Source of the DNA: Zygnema cylindricum
Taxonomy: Eukaryota; Streptophyta; Zygnematophyceae; Zygnematales; Zygnemataceae
DNA: 64,000 nt
Reading direction: 5' to 3'
NCBI GenBank assembly: GCA_037447655.1
Contig: JBBHKE010002008.1
Location: forward strand, 145,194 to 209,193
Shown: positions 55,372 to 64,000 of the stretch, one piece after another
How positions within the stretch are numbered: the stretch's first letter is position 1
Layout: each line of letters opens with the position of its first letter
Translations under genes and position numbers: made by a program
The notes under the pieces: model-generated
Databases searched by the model: none
Told to the model about the DNA's origin: nothing
The model's input: only the letters and a program-made list of their open reading frames with translations

Positions 55372-57640
55372 CACTTAATATCACCTAAAAAATAAGAAGT
55401 AGGAGCAGCCGAAACAAGGAAAATGGCAACCCAAGCAAATGAGGAAGAAGTAGCGATAGTGTTGTTGCCATTATCACAAATACATTTATATAATAGACGA
55501 AATGCAAATGAAAATGATTTTGCGCGGTAATAATGGAGGGATTTGCCATTTTAAATTTTTCGTTTAAAATCCAAAATTTGAATTTTAGCACGGCTTTCAA
55601 TTTAAAAATATTTCAATACGCGGGAAATATAAGCGGGATCTCGTAAAAATTTGCTTCAAAATTGCCAAAATATTTCAAAACTTACGTCGTCGGTGTAATG
55701 GTCATAGCGCCATGGAAACACCTCCAGTTTACAAGTTGTACGGCAAAAGGATGATTGGAAAAAATGCGGCGTCGTTACCTCGGCAATCGGTTGTTCTAAC
55801 GTCATCTGTGAAACGCGACCAACTTTGGGAATGCGTGGATGATTAAAATGCCACGTGTTTTCGGCAATAGCCAATGATAATCTTACGACGGCGCATGATC
55901 AGCTTTCGTCGCTGGATTACCGCCAATTAGAATTAACATGTATCCTAATATGTGTTTTTTGGTCGTTTTACGTTCAATTAGAATTAACATGATACTAATA
56001 ATAGGTTGGTTTGACGTTTGATCTAAGTAAACGCATCCTTATTAGTCTTAAGTCCCAATATTACAATGCATTGATTCTAATAGAGCAACCCACCGGGCAC
56101 CTTATTAAGATCAAGGGTCCTCATTTAACGTCACACAACGTTCGTTCTCTCCGCGAACGACAAGGAAATGAAAATCAATCACTGAGTTCAATGTACGTTA
56201 TGTGGAACAAAACTATCACATATAATACCTCCCGTTATAGTTTTGTTCATTGTACAATACAAATCTAACTGAATGGACACATTGAAATTGTACGGTTTCA
56301 TAGCGTTGTAACATAACTGCGTTTTACAGCCCAATGCATAGAGTCGACTATACGACGTGACAATGAACGTTTCGCATACGTTATACTCGCACCTATTATA
56401 CTGTAATCATATTCACCGCGTGCGAAACAAACGCTTATTAGAGTCACGAATGAACTTAAGTGAAAGTACACATACCCGTACATTTCGACAATTTATAATC
56501 ATACCTATTTTAGTGTATAATTATGCACGGTGTAATGATTGTATATTCGCAAACCCAAAATTAGAATTGTGGATTCATTACAATGGAAGGACGAGACGTG
56601 GTACGGATTGTCAGATTTTGTACTTCTACCTATTTTAACGTGTATGTCATGACGGCGGATCCTGTACACCTAAATCAGCGTTAACGAGAAATTACAATTA
56701 AACATTTTTTTGACGATGGTATTGATACACAAATTAGCATCAATAACACTAATTTATTATTGATACTAATAATTTCTATAGTCTAATAACGATTCACGGT
56801 GTACAGTCCAATACAGTAAGAGAAAATGTTATTTGTTTTCGGGCAGACTGTCATTTATTTTCACAGTACCGTACAAGTTTTCCAGCGAGTTTGCCGCGCA
56901 AACGACTTCTTGTAAAATCTTCATAAATATTGGACAACTACCGTACAGTACAGTAGCGCAATGGTACTTGCAAATTCTGGAAACCGCAAATATTATTTGT
57001 CGTTTAGCGAAAAAAAGTACGCTGTGGTCCAAGAAGGCTGGTAGGTGGATATTAACCACTTTAGCGTATCGTGCGACAGAAATGGTCCCAAATAGAGCCA
57101 AAGCCTGACATTTGCCAACTATTCAAGCATCTTGTGCCTCCGTACAAAAAATCATACGGCTTTATCGTACGTAAAATCGTACGAATAAGCGTACGTTTAC
57201 AACATGGATGAAGAGGCACACTTGCTAACTGGGAGTGCAAGTTGCCACAAATTCTTATTTCAAATTTTCAATAGTGCCGCACTACCGACAATTTCTTGAG
57301 AAGATGCCGTACGATATTTTGTCGGGAAGCAGAAATATTCGTCCTCTACACTTCCTTCAAATCCTGCACCGCGATTGTACGGAATTAGAGTGTTAGTTGA
57401 CGTCAGCCATAAAATTTAGGTCATTTGGACTACTACAGCAGTTTTGGATATAATAATCGATTGCGGTGTCCACTTGCATGCAGACTGCATCATATCCATG
57501 TAAATTGGTTTCTGTAAATAGTGTTTACTTTTAATTCACGTTTTGGTTACATATAACGGACTATTTTTGTTTTATTATCTACAGTACATAGAATAATATG
57601 TACAAACAGTTAAAAAAAGTGTTCAAGTTGGCCTTTTGAG
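55372..57640. other. Intergenic DNA, nothing recognised
   Basis: AT-rich sequence with scattered cgtacg and gtcg words (for example atcgtacgtaaaatcgtacg near 57165). No ORF has recognisable content, and I found no RNA gene or element end. Confidence 0.5.
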
Positions 57641-57700
57641 TGGGTTTTTTAGGGTTTTTAGGGTATTTTAGGGTTTTCAAGGGTTTTTTAGGATTTTGAC
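57641..57700 (+). repeat. Interstitial telomere-like tract (degenerate TTTAGGG)
   Basis: Five or so units of the form T(3-6)AGGG or close variants (tttttagggtttttaggg, tattttaggg, ttttttagg). TTTAGGG is the common plant telomere unit. The degenerate spacing means this is a relic or chance T-rich sequence, not a functional telomere. Confidence 0.5.
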
Positions 57701-58169
57701 AAAATGCCAAAACTGCGGTATGCAGATTTGTAGATTTCGAATCTCCAATAGTATCTTTTAGAGTTTGAATGATGCCACTTTTTGGACGGTAGTGAACCAT
57801 ACACGACGAGGCACAGCATTTGTGCCTGTGGTTTGTGACGTCATAATGGCGTTTGTCGACTATACTTTATTATTCCCGCTTCTGTGAATGGCGGATTGCT
57901 CGATATATTTTTTTGTCGCCGTGCACGAGCTGACAAATTTCTATGATTAAAAACCAGAATATTTCTGTTTTGTTGGTCACGTCACAGCACGTCTGCAGAA
58001 ACGACAAATGTGTGACTATTGGAAGGCGATCTGAATTAGCTAGAATACAAAATTCATTTTTTTTTGTTTTCTTTCAGCCGTCCGATTCGTCGCTCGTCTC
58101 GCCCGCGATTCCCGCGCTTACGCCTGTTTAAAAAAAAAAAATCGAAAACAAATGCCTTAACCACTTTTT
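57701..58169. other. Intergenic DNA, nothing recognised
   Basis: No coding or repeat structure is apparent beyond poly-T and poly-A runs near 58055 and 58130. Confidence 0.5.
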
Positions 58170-58350
58170 TTATTTATCTGCCCGTAGCTGTTTAACTTTT
58201 TAATTTATCTGCCCGTAGCTGTTTCACTTTTTCATTTATCTGCCCGCAGCTGTTTCACCTTTTTATTTATCTGCCCGCATCTGTTTCACTTTTTTATTTA
58301 TCTGCCCGTAGCTGTTTCACTATTATATTTATCTGCCCGTAGCTTTTGGA
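58170..58350. repeat. 31-bp minisatellite, six copies
   Basis: atttatctgcccgtagctgt-type units have their atctg at 58176, 58207, 58238, 58269, 58300 and 58331, an exact 31-base period six times. The core ctgcccg also occurs outside the array near 58369, 58615, 59502, 59548 and 59671, on either strand. Confidence 0.92.
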
Positions 58351-58890
58351 AACAATTAAGGGCAGATTGCCGTTACGAATATAAATCTGTTTGGCTGTCG
58401 GGATGTAAACGACAATGGTTCATTTTTAGTGCGTTTTTGTAATAATTTGGTGCGTTTTTTGGAACGCTTTCTACAAAGTTGTATATACGACAGCGAAATT
58501 AATTCAAATATGTTCCGCTCTAAATTTTACGGATTTCAGCCTTTTTAGTTTTTACAAGAAGTCAGCAAGGTCACTTAAGATTTTATGTGAGCCGAATCCT
58601 GCCCCAATTTTCGGGCAGACTAAAAACTCGTCGATTCGTCAATTTCTCATTAGTCTTTAGCTAAAAAGAAAATTTATAAAACAGTAGAAGTACAGAGATC
58701 AGTGCCCTATCGCTATTACCGAGTTAGTCACTCTAAATCAAGTGTTTTTTTCTAAACCCTAAATCAGCGTTAATAACGATATTAAATTAGCTCATAAAGT
58801 GAGCCGAAAAATATACATAATATATTGTGGATAATTGTAATAAAGTGTTAACTTGTAATGGGGCTTGTACGGATATCAATCTGCTTCGGT
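58351..58890. other. Intergenic DNA between two minisatellites
   Basis: No gene is seen. It contains two isolated cgggcag/gggcag words related to the flanking minisatellite. Confidence 0.5.
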
Positions 58891-59275
58891 GTCGTATGTA
58901 ATAATAGCAGCGCAGGAAAAAAATCCATTGGTTTTTATTTTTTCTGGGAGGAAACGTCATGTTTTTTTGTCGTATGTAGTCATGACCTGGCAGGAAGAAA
59001 AACTACTGGTTCATTTTTTTTTGTTTGAGAGGAACCGTCATGTTTTTTGTCGTATGTGTTAAGGCAGGGCAGGGCGAAAACTATTGGATTAATTTTTTTT
59101 TCCGGGAGGAAACGTCATGTTATTTTGTCGTATGCTAGTCACAGTAGGGCAGGACGAAAAACTATTGGTCCAATTTTTTTTTGTTTGGAATTAAACGTCA
59201 TGTTTTTTTGTCGTATGTAGTTATGGCAGGGCAGGGTGAAATTCTATTGGTTCAATTTTTTTTGTTCGGAAATAT
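58891..59275. repeat. Degenerate 78-83-bp tandem repeat, about five copies
   Basis: The anchor gtcgtatg occurs at 58891, 58969, 59049, 59127 and 59210. Each unit also has ggcagg, a ctattgg-type block, a T8-10 run and aacgtcatg. Units are diverged, so the array is old. Confidence 0.88.
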
Positions 59276-59852
59276 TTTTTGAAACGTGCTGCGCGGGTCC
59301 GCGGATTTTAGTGCGAAAAAAAAATCGCGGTTTTGGCGATTTTTTTGGAATGGAGGAAGCTCCGTTTCAACAGAAAAACACCCTTAACAGCATCGGGCGG
59401 CATATTTTGGACTGTAGTGTTATTAAACGCTTTAATTTTTTCATCTGGTATTTTAAACGGTCGAAAAAGTTGAAAAAGTTTCATCGTACTATTTTCTACC
59501 TGCCCGAAAATAACCGTACTGTCCCGTAACCAGATTCTGCCCGGAAATTCGGGCACGAGAAAAAATTCCGGGGCATCGATAAAATCACTGAAGTCCTAAA
59601 ATCGAGATTTCGTACGGTACGGTAATGTACCGCAGTCGCGTTATAGACTTTTAGATGTACCCTAATTCTACGGGCAGAAAAAAAAAAAAAAACATGTGCT
59701 GTTGGGCCACCACCTGAAGATCCGGAGGAATTCCGCGATATTTTTCTTTTTTTTCAACAAATTTGTCTTTTTCTTGTAACCTAATTTTAACCTAACCGCA
59801 AGACCACGTTGGTAGTTCTCCCTGTTGTCATTCCCTTTAATTTTTTGTGCAC

Positions 59853-59854
<2 letters not shown>
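59276..59854. other. Intergenic DNA upstream of CT-rich tract
   Basis: No recognisable gene. ORFs on both strands at about 59240-59560 contain poly-Phe and poly-Lys from T- and A-runs and are not supported. Confidence 0.5.

Positions 59855-59896
<42 letters not shown>
59855..59896 (+). repeat. (CT)21 microsatellite
   Basis: 42 bases of perfect ct repeats. Imperfect CT-rich sequence continues to about 60165. Confidence 0.95.
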
Positions 59897-59900
<4 letters not shown>

Positions 59901-60165
59901 AGCGCCTTTCCTCTATTTTTATTTATTCTCTCAGTAACGTCCTTGTTCTCTCTCAGTCCTCTCTCTCCATTCCTCTCCCCTTCTCTCTCTCCTTCTCTCT
60001 CTCTCTCTCCTCTCTCTCTCTCCTTCCTCTCTCTCTCTCTCCTCTCCCTCTCTTTCTCCCTCTCCCTCATTGTTTCCTTCTTAACCCTCTCGCTCTCCTT
60101 CCCTCTCCCTTCTCCTTTCTCTCCTTCCCTCTCCTCCCCTCTCCCCCCCTCTCGTTGCAATGGCT
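59855..60165 (+). promoter_or_regulatory. CT-rich tract upstream of the large ORF
   Basis: About 310 bases, almost all c and t, lying 230-540 bases before the ORF start. Pyrimidine-rich tracts are common around plant transcription starts and in 5' UTRs, and GA-repeat-binding factors are known. A regulatory role here is inference. Confidence 0.4.
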
Positions 60166-60286
60166 TTCAGATCATTTTCTTTTCCCATTTCCCCCATGTC
60201 CCTTTTTCCGTAACATAAAAATACTAAAAATACGAAAAATACGAAAAAGAGACTTTATTCCCATAAATTGAGCACTCTTTTTTTTT

Positions 60287-60292
60287 TATAAA
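60287..60292 (+). promoter_or_regulatory. TATA-like box before the large ORF
   Basis: tataaa lies 103 bases upstream of the ATG at 60395, inside a T-rich stretch. If used, the 5' UTR would be about 70 bases. The motif is weak evidence in AT-rich DNA. Confidence 0.35.
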
Positions 60293-60394
60293 CCAAGTTC
60301 ATTCTTTGATTATTTTTATTCTTCTTATTCTTCTTATTTCTTATTCCAATTTTTATTCTTATTATTACTATCACTTTTTTTCTCCGAAGTTGCG

Positions 60395-63300
60395 ATGTCG
60401 TCGACAATTCAAAGAAGATTGCGACAAAATTACGATTTTGGAAATTCGGAACATACGGCATCGAGGGATTCCTTCGATTTAAAATCCGATTTTAACGGAA
60501 CCACAGTTCACCAAAGTCAACAAAGTCAACAAGTTCACAAAAGTCAACAAAGTCAATATAGTCAACCGAGGTTGCCGCCCAGGCGAGAATCCGGCGCCGT
60601 TTCCCGAGAAAGACGATCGGGAAAAAACGATCGAGGAATCGAACAACGCCATTCGTCGATTTTGATCGACACCAAAACAGAGAATAAAATGAGATCCCAA
60701 AAACTAGACCCCATTTATTCCCCATTATCAAGTTCTACGGACGACGGGGATGAAAGTAGTGGAAATACCATTAATGGGGGAAGAGACGAACTGCATCGGA
60801 TCTTCCGGAGAGAAGATGGAGAGAGGGAGAGGGAGAGGGAGAGGGAGTGGGAGAGGGAGAGGGAAAGGGAGAGGGAAAGGGAGAGGGAAAGGGAGAGGGA
60901 GAGGGAAAGGGAAAGGGAAAGGGAGAGAGAGAGGGAGAGGGAGAGAGAGAAGGAGAAGGAGAAGAAGGGGGAGAGGGAAATTATAGAGGTCAATGGGGAT
61001 TATTATTTTCCGATATCTGCACGTGAGAGGCAATTTATAGCCCAAGCTTCAAACCAAAATTTTGACAATACTTGTATCGTGGGAAATGAATGCGTTCTGT
61101 CTTTTGGGAAAACGCCAAGAAAATATCGCCATGTGGCACAACTTCCCCTTCCTACGACTCCCCGAGATTTGTCAAAGGCCGAAGATTTATCCCCGTTAGA
61201 GTTCGATTCTGACCTTCATTTTGAAGTTTCGTCCCATTTAGGTTTTCCCGGAAACAGACAAAAAATTCAAATCCTTCAACGAGCGCAATCTTTGGATCTT
61301 CCTCGAATGAATTTTGAGTCTCGGGAAACTTCCGCAAAAGTTCCGAAAAGAGAAAAAAACTACGAGAAGGAATTAAAACATTTCGACGATTTTAGAATAC
61401 AGAAGGAATCGAGGGAATTTGATAAATTGCAGGATTTCAGAAGCTTTCAAGACCTTTTGAGATTCAAGGAAGAAATGTTAAAAGGGGTAGGAAGTAGCAA
61501 GAACGGAATTGGGAATCGGATTAAAAATGAGGTTAACGACATGAAAGGAGATGTTGAATTAAAACGATCGAAAAGCGAAAGCCCACAAAATGACGAACAT
61601 AATTTACATCAGCGACATCATTTATACCATCATCATCATCATCACCTTGTCCGTACTCAACTTTTGACTGAATTCAGTGAACTTTCCTCCCACTCGCTGA
61701 CATCACTAACATCGCCAACATCACCTTTGCTGACGTCACCAACACTAAATGATGTTCGCCGAATCCATGGAGGCACACGAGAAAAGAGTCAAAGTCAACA
61801 AAGTCAAACGAGTCAAGGGGGAGGTCAAGGAAGAGGTCTATTAAGAACCATGAGTGTTGGATCCGAGGTTCCAAGAAGGAGGAGAGAAACTTCCGAGAAG
61901 GTTTTGAATGAGGAATCAAGAGGAGAGAGGAGGAGAGAGAGAAAACAAAAAGCAATTCTTTCGAGGACCATGAGTTTAGGGGATAATTGGGGTATTGAAA
62001 AAAAATTGGAAAAAGGGCCGTCGGTAACCGCATATGAATATGTACAAAAGGGGAATCGAAATGGAACGGAAATTGGAGAACGGCTCGATTTGGAGAAACT
62101 TCCGTTACGAACAACAGAACATAACTCTTTGATTCATGGAAAACCGTCACCGGAAATTGAGAGTTTTGGAGTTCTTTCCAATGTGACATCGGGAGACGAC
62201 GCTGATGTGGCAGATGAAGGAAGTCGGAGGAGACAAAATAGGGAAAAGACAAAAGAGGAGGGAGAGAAAAAGGAGCCCGTCAGGGGTATAAGTGAAGATA
62301 AGAGCGAGAGGGAGAGGAGAGAAGAGTGGGATGTGAGGGAGTTTCCGAAGTTAGGGAGAAGGGGAGGGTGGAAAAGTCGTTCTCGGAGACAGAGTTTAGA
62401 ATATGGGGGGAGAGGTAGTGGAATTATTAGAAGGGCTGTGAGTCTTGGACCAATAGAATTAAAGGATTCGAGAGGGAAGAAATTTAATGTGGATGGAGAA
62501 AACGAAGAGTGGGAAGAAAATGAAGAAGACTCGAGAAAGTCAACGAATAAAGGTATTCAAAATAGCTCTGACTTTGGAGAAAAGAGAGGTTTGAGTTTAA
62601 ATGGGGATTCCGGAAATGGAGTAGAATTCAGAAAATTGAAGAGAAATTTGTCGAATGTGAAGAAAAAGGAAGCGAAAGATGTTTTTTTTGAAGATGATTT
62701 TTTGAAAGCGCTCGACGAATATCACATGGGATGCCAAAAAAAGAAAGAAAAAGAAGTTCAGGAAATTTCAGAAATCGAAGGTTTTAAGAGCAATTTGTCT
62801 TCTAGTGAGGATAAATTCGACAATTTTGAACGAATGGACGAAAATTCGAGGGGAATAGAAGGATATCTCTCTAAAGAAGGAGAATCGAACGATGAAAACG
62901 ATTTAAAAATGGAGAATTCCTATTTAGGAGATAGAATTGGGTACGAAAAAGATGGAGTGTTTTATTGGGAAAACGAGACGCCTTTTTCGCAAAAGATCGA
63001 CAAAAAAATTGATGGAGGAGAGGATGAAATTTCAGGAGACGAGAGGAAGGAAGGTGAGAACTCAAGCGACGGAGAAAAAGAAGAAATGGGTTTTTTTGAA
63101 AGAAAAAAAAGTTTAGAAAGAGTCGGAAATTTTTGGGCTCCTCGACCTCGTTTGCTTAATAGGACGAGATCGCTGATGGGACAAATGGGGGGAAGTGTGG
63201 AAATAGGAGTTATTAAAAAATACAGTAAGAAAGAGACGGTAGAGGAAAAGGGAGGAGAGGAATGGAGAATGGAAGGAATGGGAAAGGAAAGGGAGGGAGA

Positions 63301-64000
63301 GGAGAAGGAGAACAGAGAGGAAGAAAAGAGAATGGAAACAACGGGAAAGAATAAAAACTACGATTTCGTAACGCTCCAGAAAAGTGAGGCAAAGGGAGAG
63401 GAGGAGGAGGAGAATGAGAAGGTTGTGGAGAAGGAGGAAGAGAAGGAAGAGGAACGGGAAGAGAAGGGAAAGGTCCAAGGCTCGTTCATGGGATTTTTAG
63501 TAAAAGAACCCTTTTGTAAATTGAACAATACTCCGGAAACAATCCCAGAAATGGACAAAAATGAGATTTTGCCGACTCCATTGACTTCTTCGTCTCCTTT
63601 CCGACAACTTCCGTCTCAAATTTGGCCCATTTTTCCAACAAATGTTTTGAACCATTCTGTTTCTTTCGATTCAATGGCAAATTCATCAACAAAAGAAAAA
63701 CTTTGTTTGTCAAAAACACAAGTTTCTCAATCTCAAATAGAGAAAAAAACAGATTCCACTATTTCTACTTCAAATGTTAAACTGGAAAAGACGATTTCGA
63801 GCCCAATTTCTTCGTTAGATTTTCTCCAATCGCGATTGATTTCGCTTTCGTCTCCTTCTCCAGAAACAGCAGTTTTGACACTTTCCGATACGGAAATTTT
63901 TCATCTTCCGAAATCTTTTTCCAATCCTACCTCTTCTTCTCAACATGAAAACGGTCACCAAAACTTTTCTACCTTCACTTCTCCTCCTCCAGGCAAATCA
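60395..64000 (+). CDS. Large charged low-complexity protein, open at the window edge
   Basis: 1,202 codons without a stop, still open at the last base; the true C-terminus is outside. The ATG is the first in frame after a TGA at 60269-60271 and has G at -3. No known domain is recognised. Regions seen: Ser-Gln-Gln repeats (residues 39-58), a 53-residue Arg-Glu tract (143-195), a six-His run (412-417), Thr/Ser-Pro repeats (about 430-450), and long Glu/Lys/Arg-rich stretches (about 540-1040). Beyond about residue 1040 the tail is rich in Ser, Thr and Pro. Eight R-x-x-S motifs recur (S299, S487, S527, S667, S683, S753, S906, S926), seven with a hydrophobic residue at -5, matching the CDPK/SnRK-type substrate pattern. 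No signal peptide or membrane segment is evident. The composition suggests a largely disordered, phosphorylated nuclear or cytoskeletal scaffold, which is only inference. Base composition and the lack of repeats set it apart from the transposons to its left. It could be one very long exon of a larger gene. Confidence 0.8.
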   Translation, partial: MSSTIQRRLRQNYDFGNSEHTASRDSFDLKSDFNGTTVHQSQQSQQVHKSQQSQYSQPRLPPRRESGAVSRERRSGKNDRGIEQRHSSILIDTKTENKMRSQKLDPIYSPLSSSTDDGDESSGNTINGGRDELHRIFRREDGEREREREREWEREREREREREREREREREREREREREREREREKEKEKKGEREIIEVNGDYYFPISARERQFIAQASNQNFDNTCIVGNECVLSFGKTPRKYRHVAQLPLPTTPRDLSKAEDLSPLEFDSDLHFEVSSHLGFPGNRQKIQILQRAQSLDLPRMNFESRETSAKVPKREKNYEKELKHFDDFRIQKESREFDKLQDFRSFQDLLRFKEEMLKGVGSSKNGIGNRIKNEVNDMKGDVELKRSKSESPQNDEHNLHQRHHLYHHHHHHLVRTQLLTEFSELSSHSLTSLTSPTSPLLTSPTLNDVRRIHGGTREKSQSQQSQTSQGGGQGRGLLRTMSVGSEVPRRRRETSEKVLNEESRGERRRERKQKAILSRTMSLGDNWGIEKKLEKGPSVTAYEYVQKGNRNGTEIGERLDLEKLPLRTTEHNSLIHGKPSPEIESFGVLSNVTSGDDADVADEGSRRRQNREKTKEEGEKKEPVRGISEDKSERERREEWDVREFPKLGRRGGWKSRSRRQSLEYGGRGSGIIRRAVSLGPIELKDSRGKKFNVDGENEEWEENEEDSRKSTNKGIQNSSDFGEKRGLSLNGDSGNGVEFRKLKRNLSNVKKKEAKDVFFEDDFLKALDEYHMGCQKKKEKEVQEISEIEGFKSNLSSSEDKFDNFERMDENSRGIEGYLSKEGESNDENDLKMENSYLGDRIGYEKDGVFYWENETPFSQKIDKKIDGGEDEISGDERKEGENSSDGEKEEMGFFERKKSLERVGNFWAPRPRLLNRTRSLMGQMGGSVEIGVIKKYSKKETVEEKGGEEWRMEGMGKEREGEEKENREEEKRMETTGKNKNYDFVTLQKSEAKGEEEEENEKVVEKEEEKEEEREEKGKVQGSFMGFLVKEPFCKLNNTPETIPEMDKNEILPTPLTSSSPFRQLPSQIWPIFPTNVLNHSVSFDSMANSSTKEKLCLSKTQVSQSQIEKKTDSTISTSNVKLEKTISSPISSLDFLQSRLISLSSPSPETAVLTLSDTEIFHLPKSFSNPTSSSQHENGHQNFSTFTSPPPGKS
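60821..60979 (+). repeat. GA-rich coding tract (Arg-Glu repeat)
   Basis: 159 bases of gagagg/gaaagg units in the ORF frame, encoding residues 143-195. Interruptions between gag and gaa, and between agg and aga, are mostly synonymous, so the R-E alternation is kept. The tract is complementary in sense to the CT-rich tract at 59855-60165. Confidence 0.9.

Noticed and set aside
59837-60271. Overlapping ORFs on both strands made of Ser-Leu or Arg-Glu repeats
   Set aside because: Direct products of the CT-rich tract in different frames.
61674-62252. 192-codon minus-strand ORF
   Set aside because: It lies wholly inside the large plus-strand frame and has the composition expected of its antisense shadow.

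Overview
The window is a repeat-dominated stretch of a nuclear genome, most likely from a green-lineage eukaryote (land plant or streptophyte). The reasons are: about 48 kb of Ty1/copia retrotransposons of one extended lineage; primer-binding sites that match the plant rather than the animal form of initiator tRNA-Met (my recall of the tRNA sequences); a degenerate TTTAGGG-type telomere-like tract; and no bacterial gene organisation. I cannot name the species. Element names (E1-E9, ARR, S1) are mine.

Layout. 1-21,389: an old copia element, E1 (+), split by two insertions. E2 (2,139-6,509) is a young element with a single gag-like ORF, identical-length LTRs and a perfect 5-bp target duplication. 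ARR (9,122-21,023) is a tandem LTR-internal array (five LTRs, four coding-poor internal regions, minus orientation) sitting inside the 3' LTR of E1. 21,390-31,358: element E3 (-), capped by an inverted LTR-gag fragment and interrupted in gag by the near-complete but decayed E4 (-, 23,597-30,047). 31,359-31,982: a different CCHC zinc-knuckle ORF fragment. 31,983-38,370: E5 (-), with a 1.1-kb solo-LTR-like insertion (S1). 38,371-49,805: minus-strand remnants E6 and E7, with the full-length E8 (+, 41,068-47,372) nested in the E7 LTR. 49,806-52,093: low-copy-looking DNA with a recurrent TTTTGTCG word and a 62-bp minisatellite. 52,094-54,377: E9 (+), a 5' LTR plus gag cut off in protease. 54,378-60,394: non-copia DNA with minisatellites, a telomere-like tract, one unidentified small ORF and a long CT-rich tract.

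60,395-64,000: an uninterrupted reading frame of 1,202 codons that runs off the right edge. It is the best host-gene candidate. It is highly charged and low in complexity, with repeated basophilic-kinase-like motifs, and I do not recognise it.

How it fits together. Most copia copies carry stops or frameshifts; only the E2 ORF is intact. All elements with a readable primer-binding site, including ARR, use the same 15-nt site. It is complementary to the anticodon arm of initiator tRNA-Met (nt 25-39), as in Drosophila copia, which implies half-tRNA priming. In the copia elements this site also contains an ATG in frame with gag. A shared primer site makes it plausible that E2 and ARR were mobilised in trans by autonomous relatives of E1, E4 and E8.
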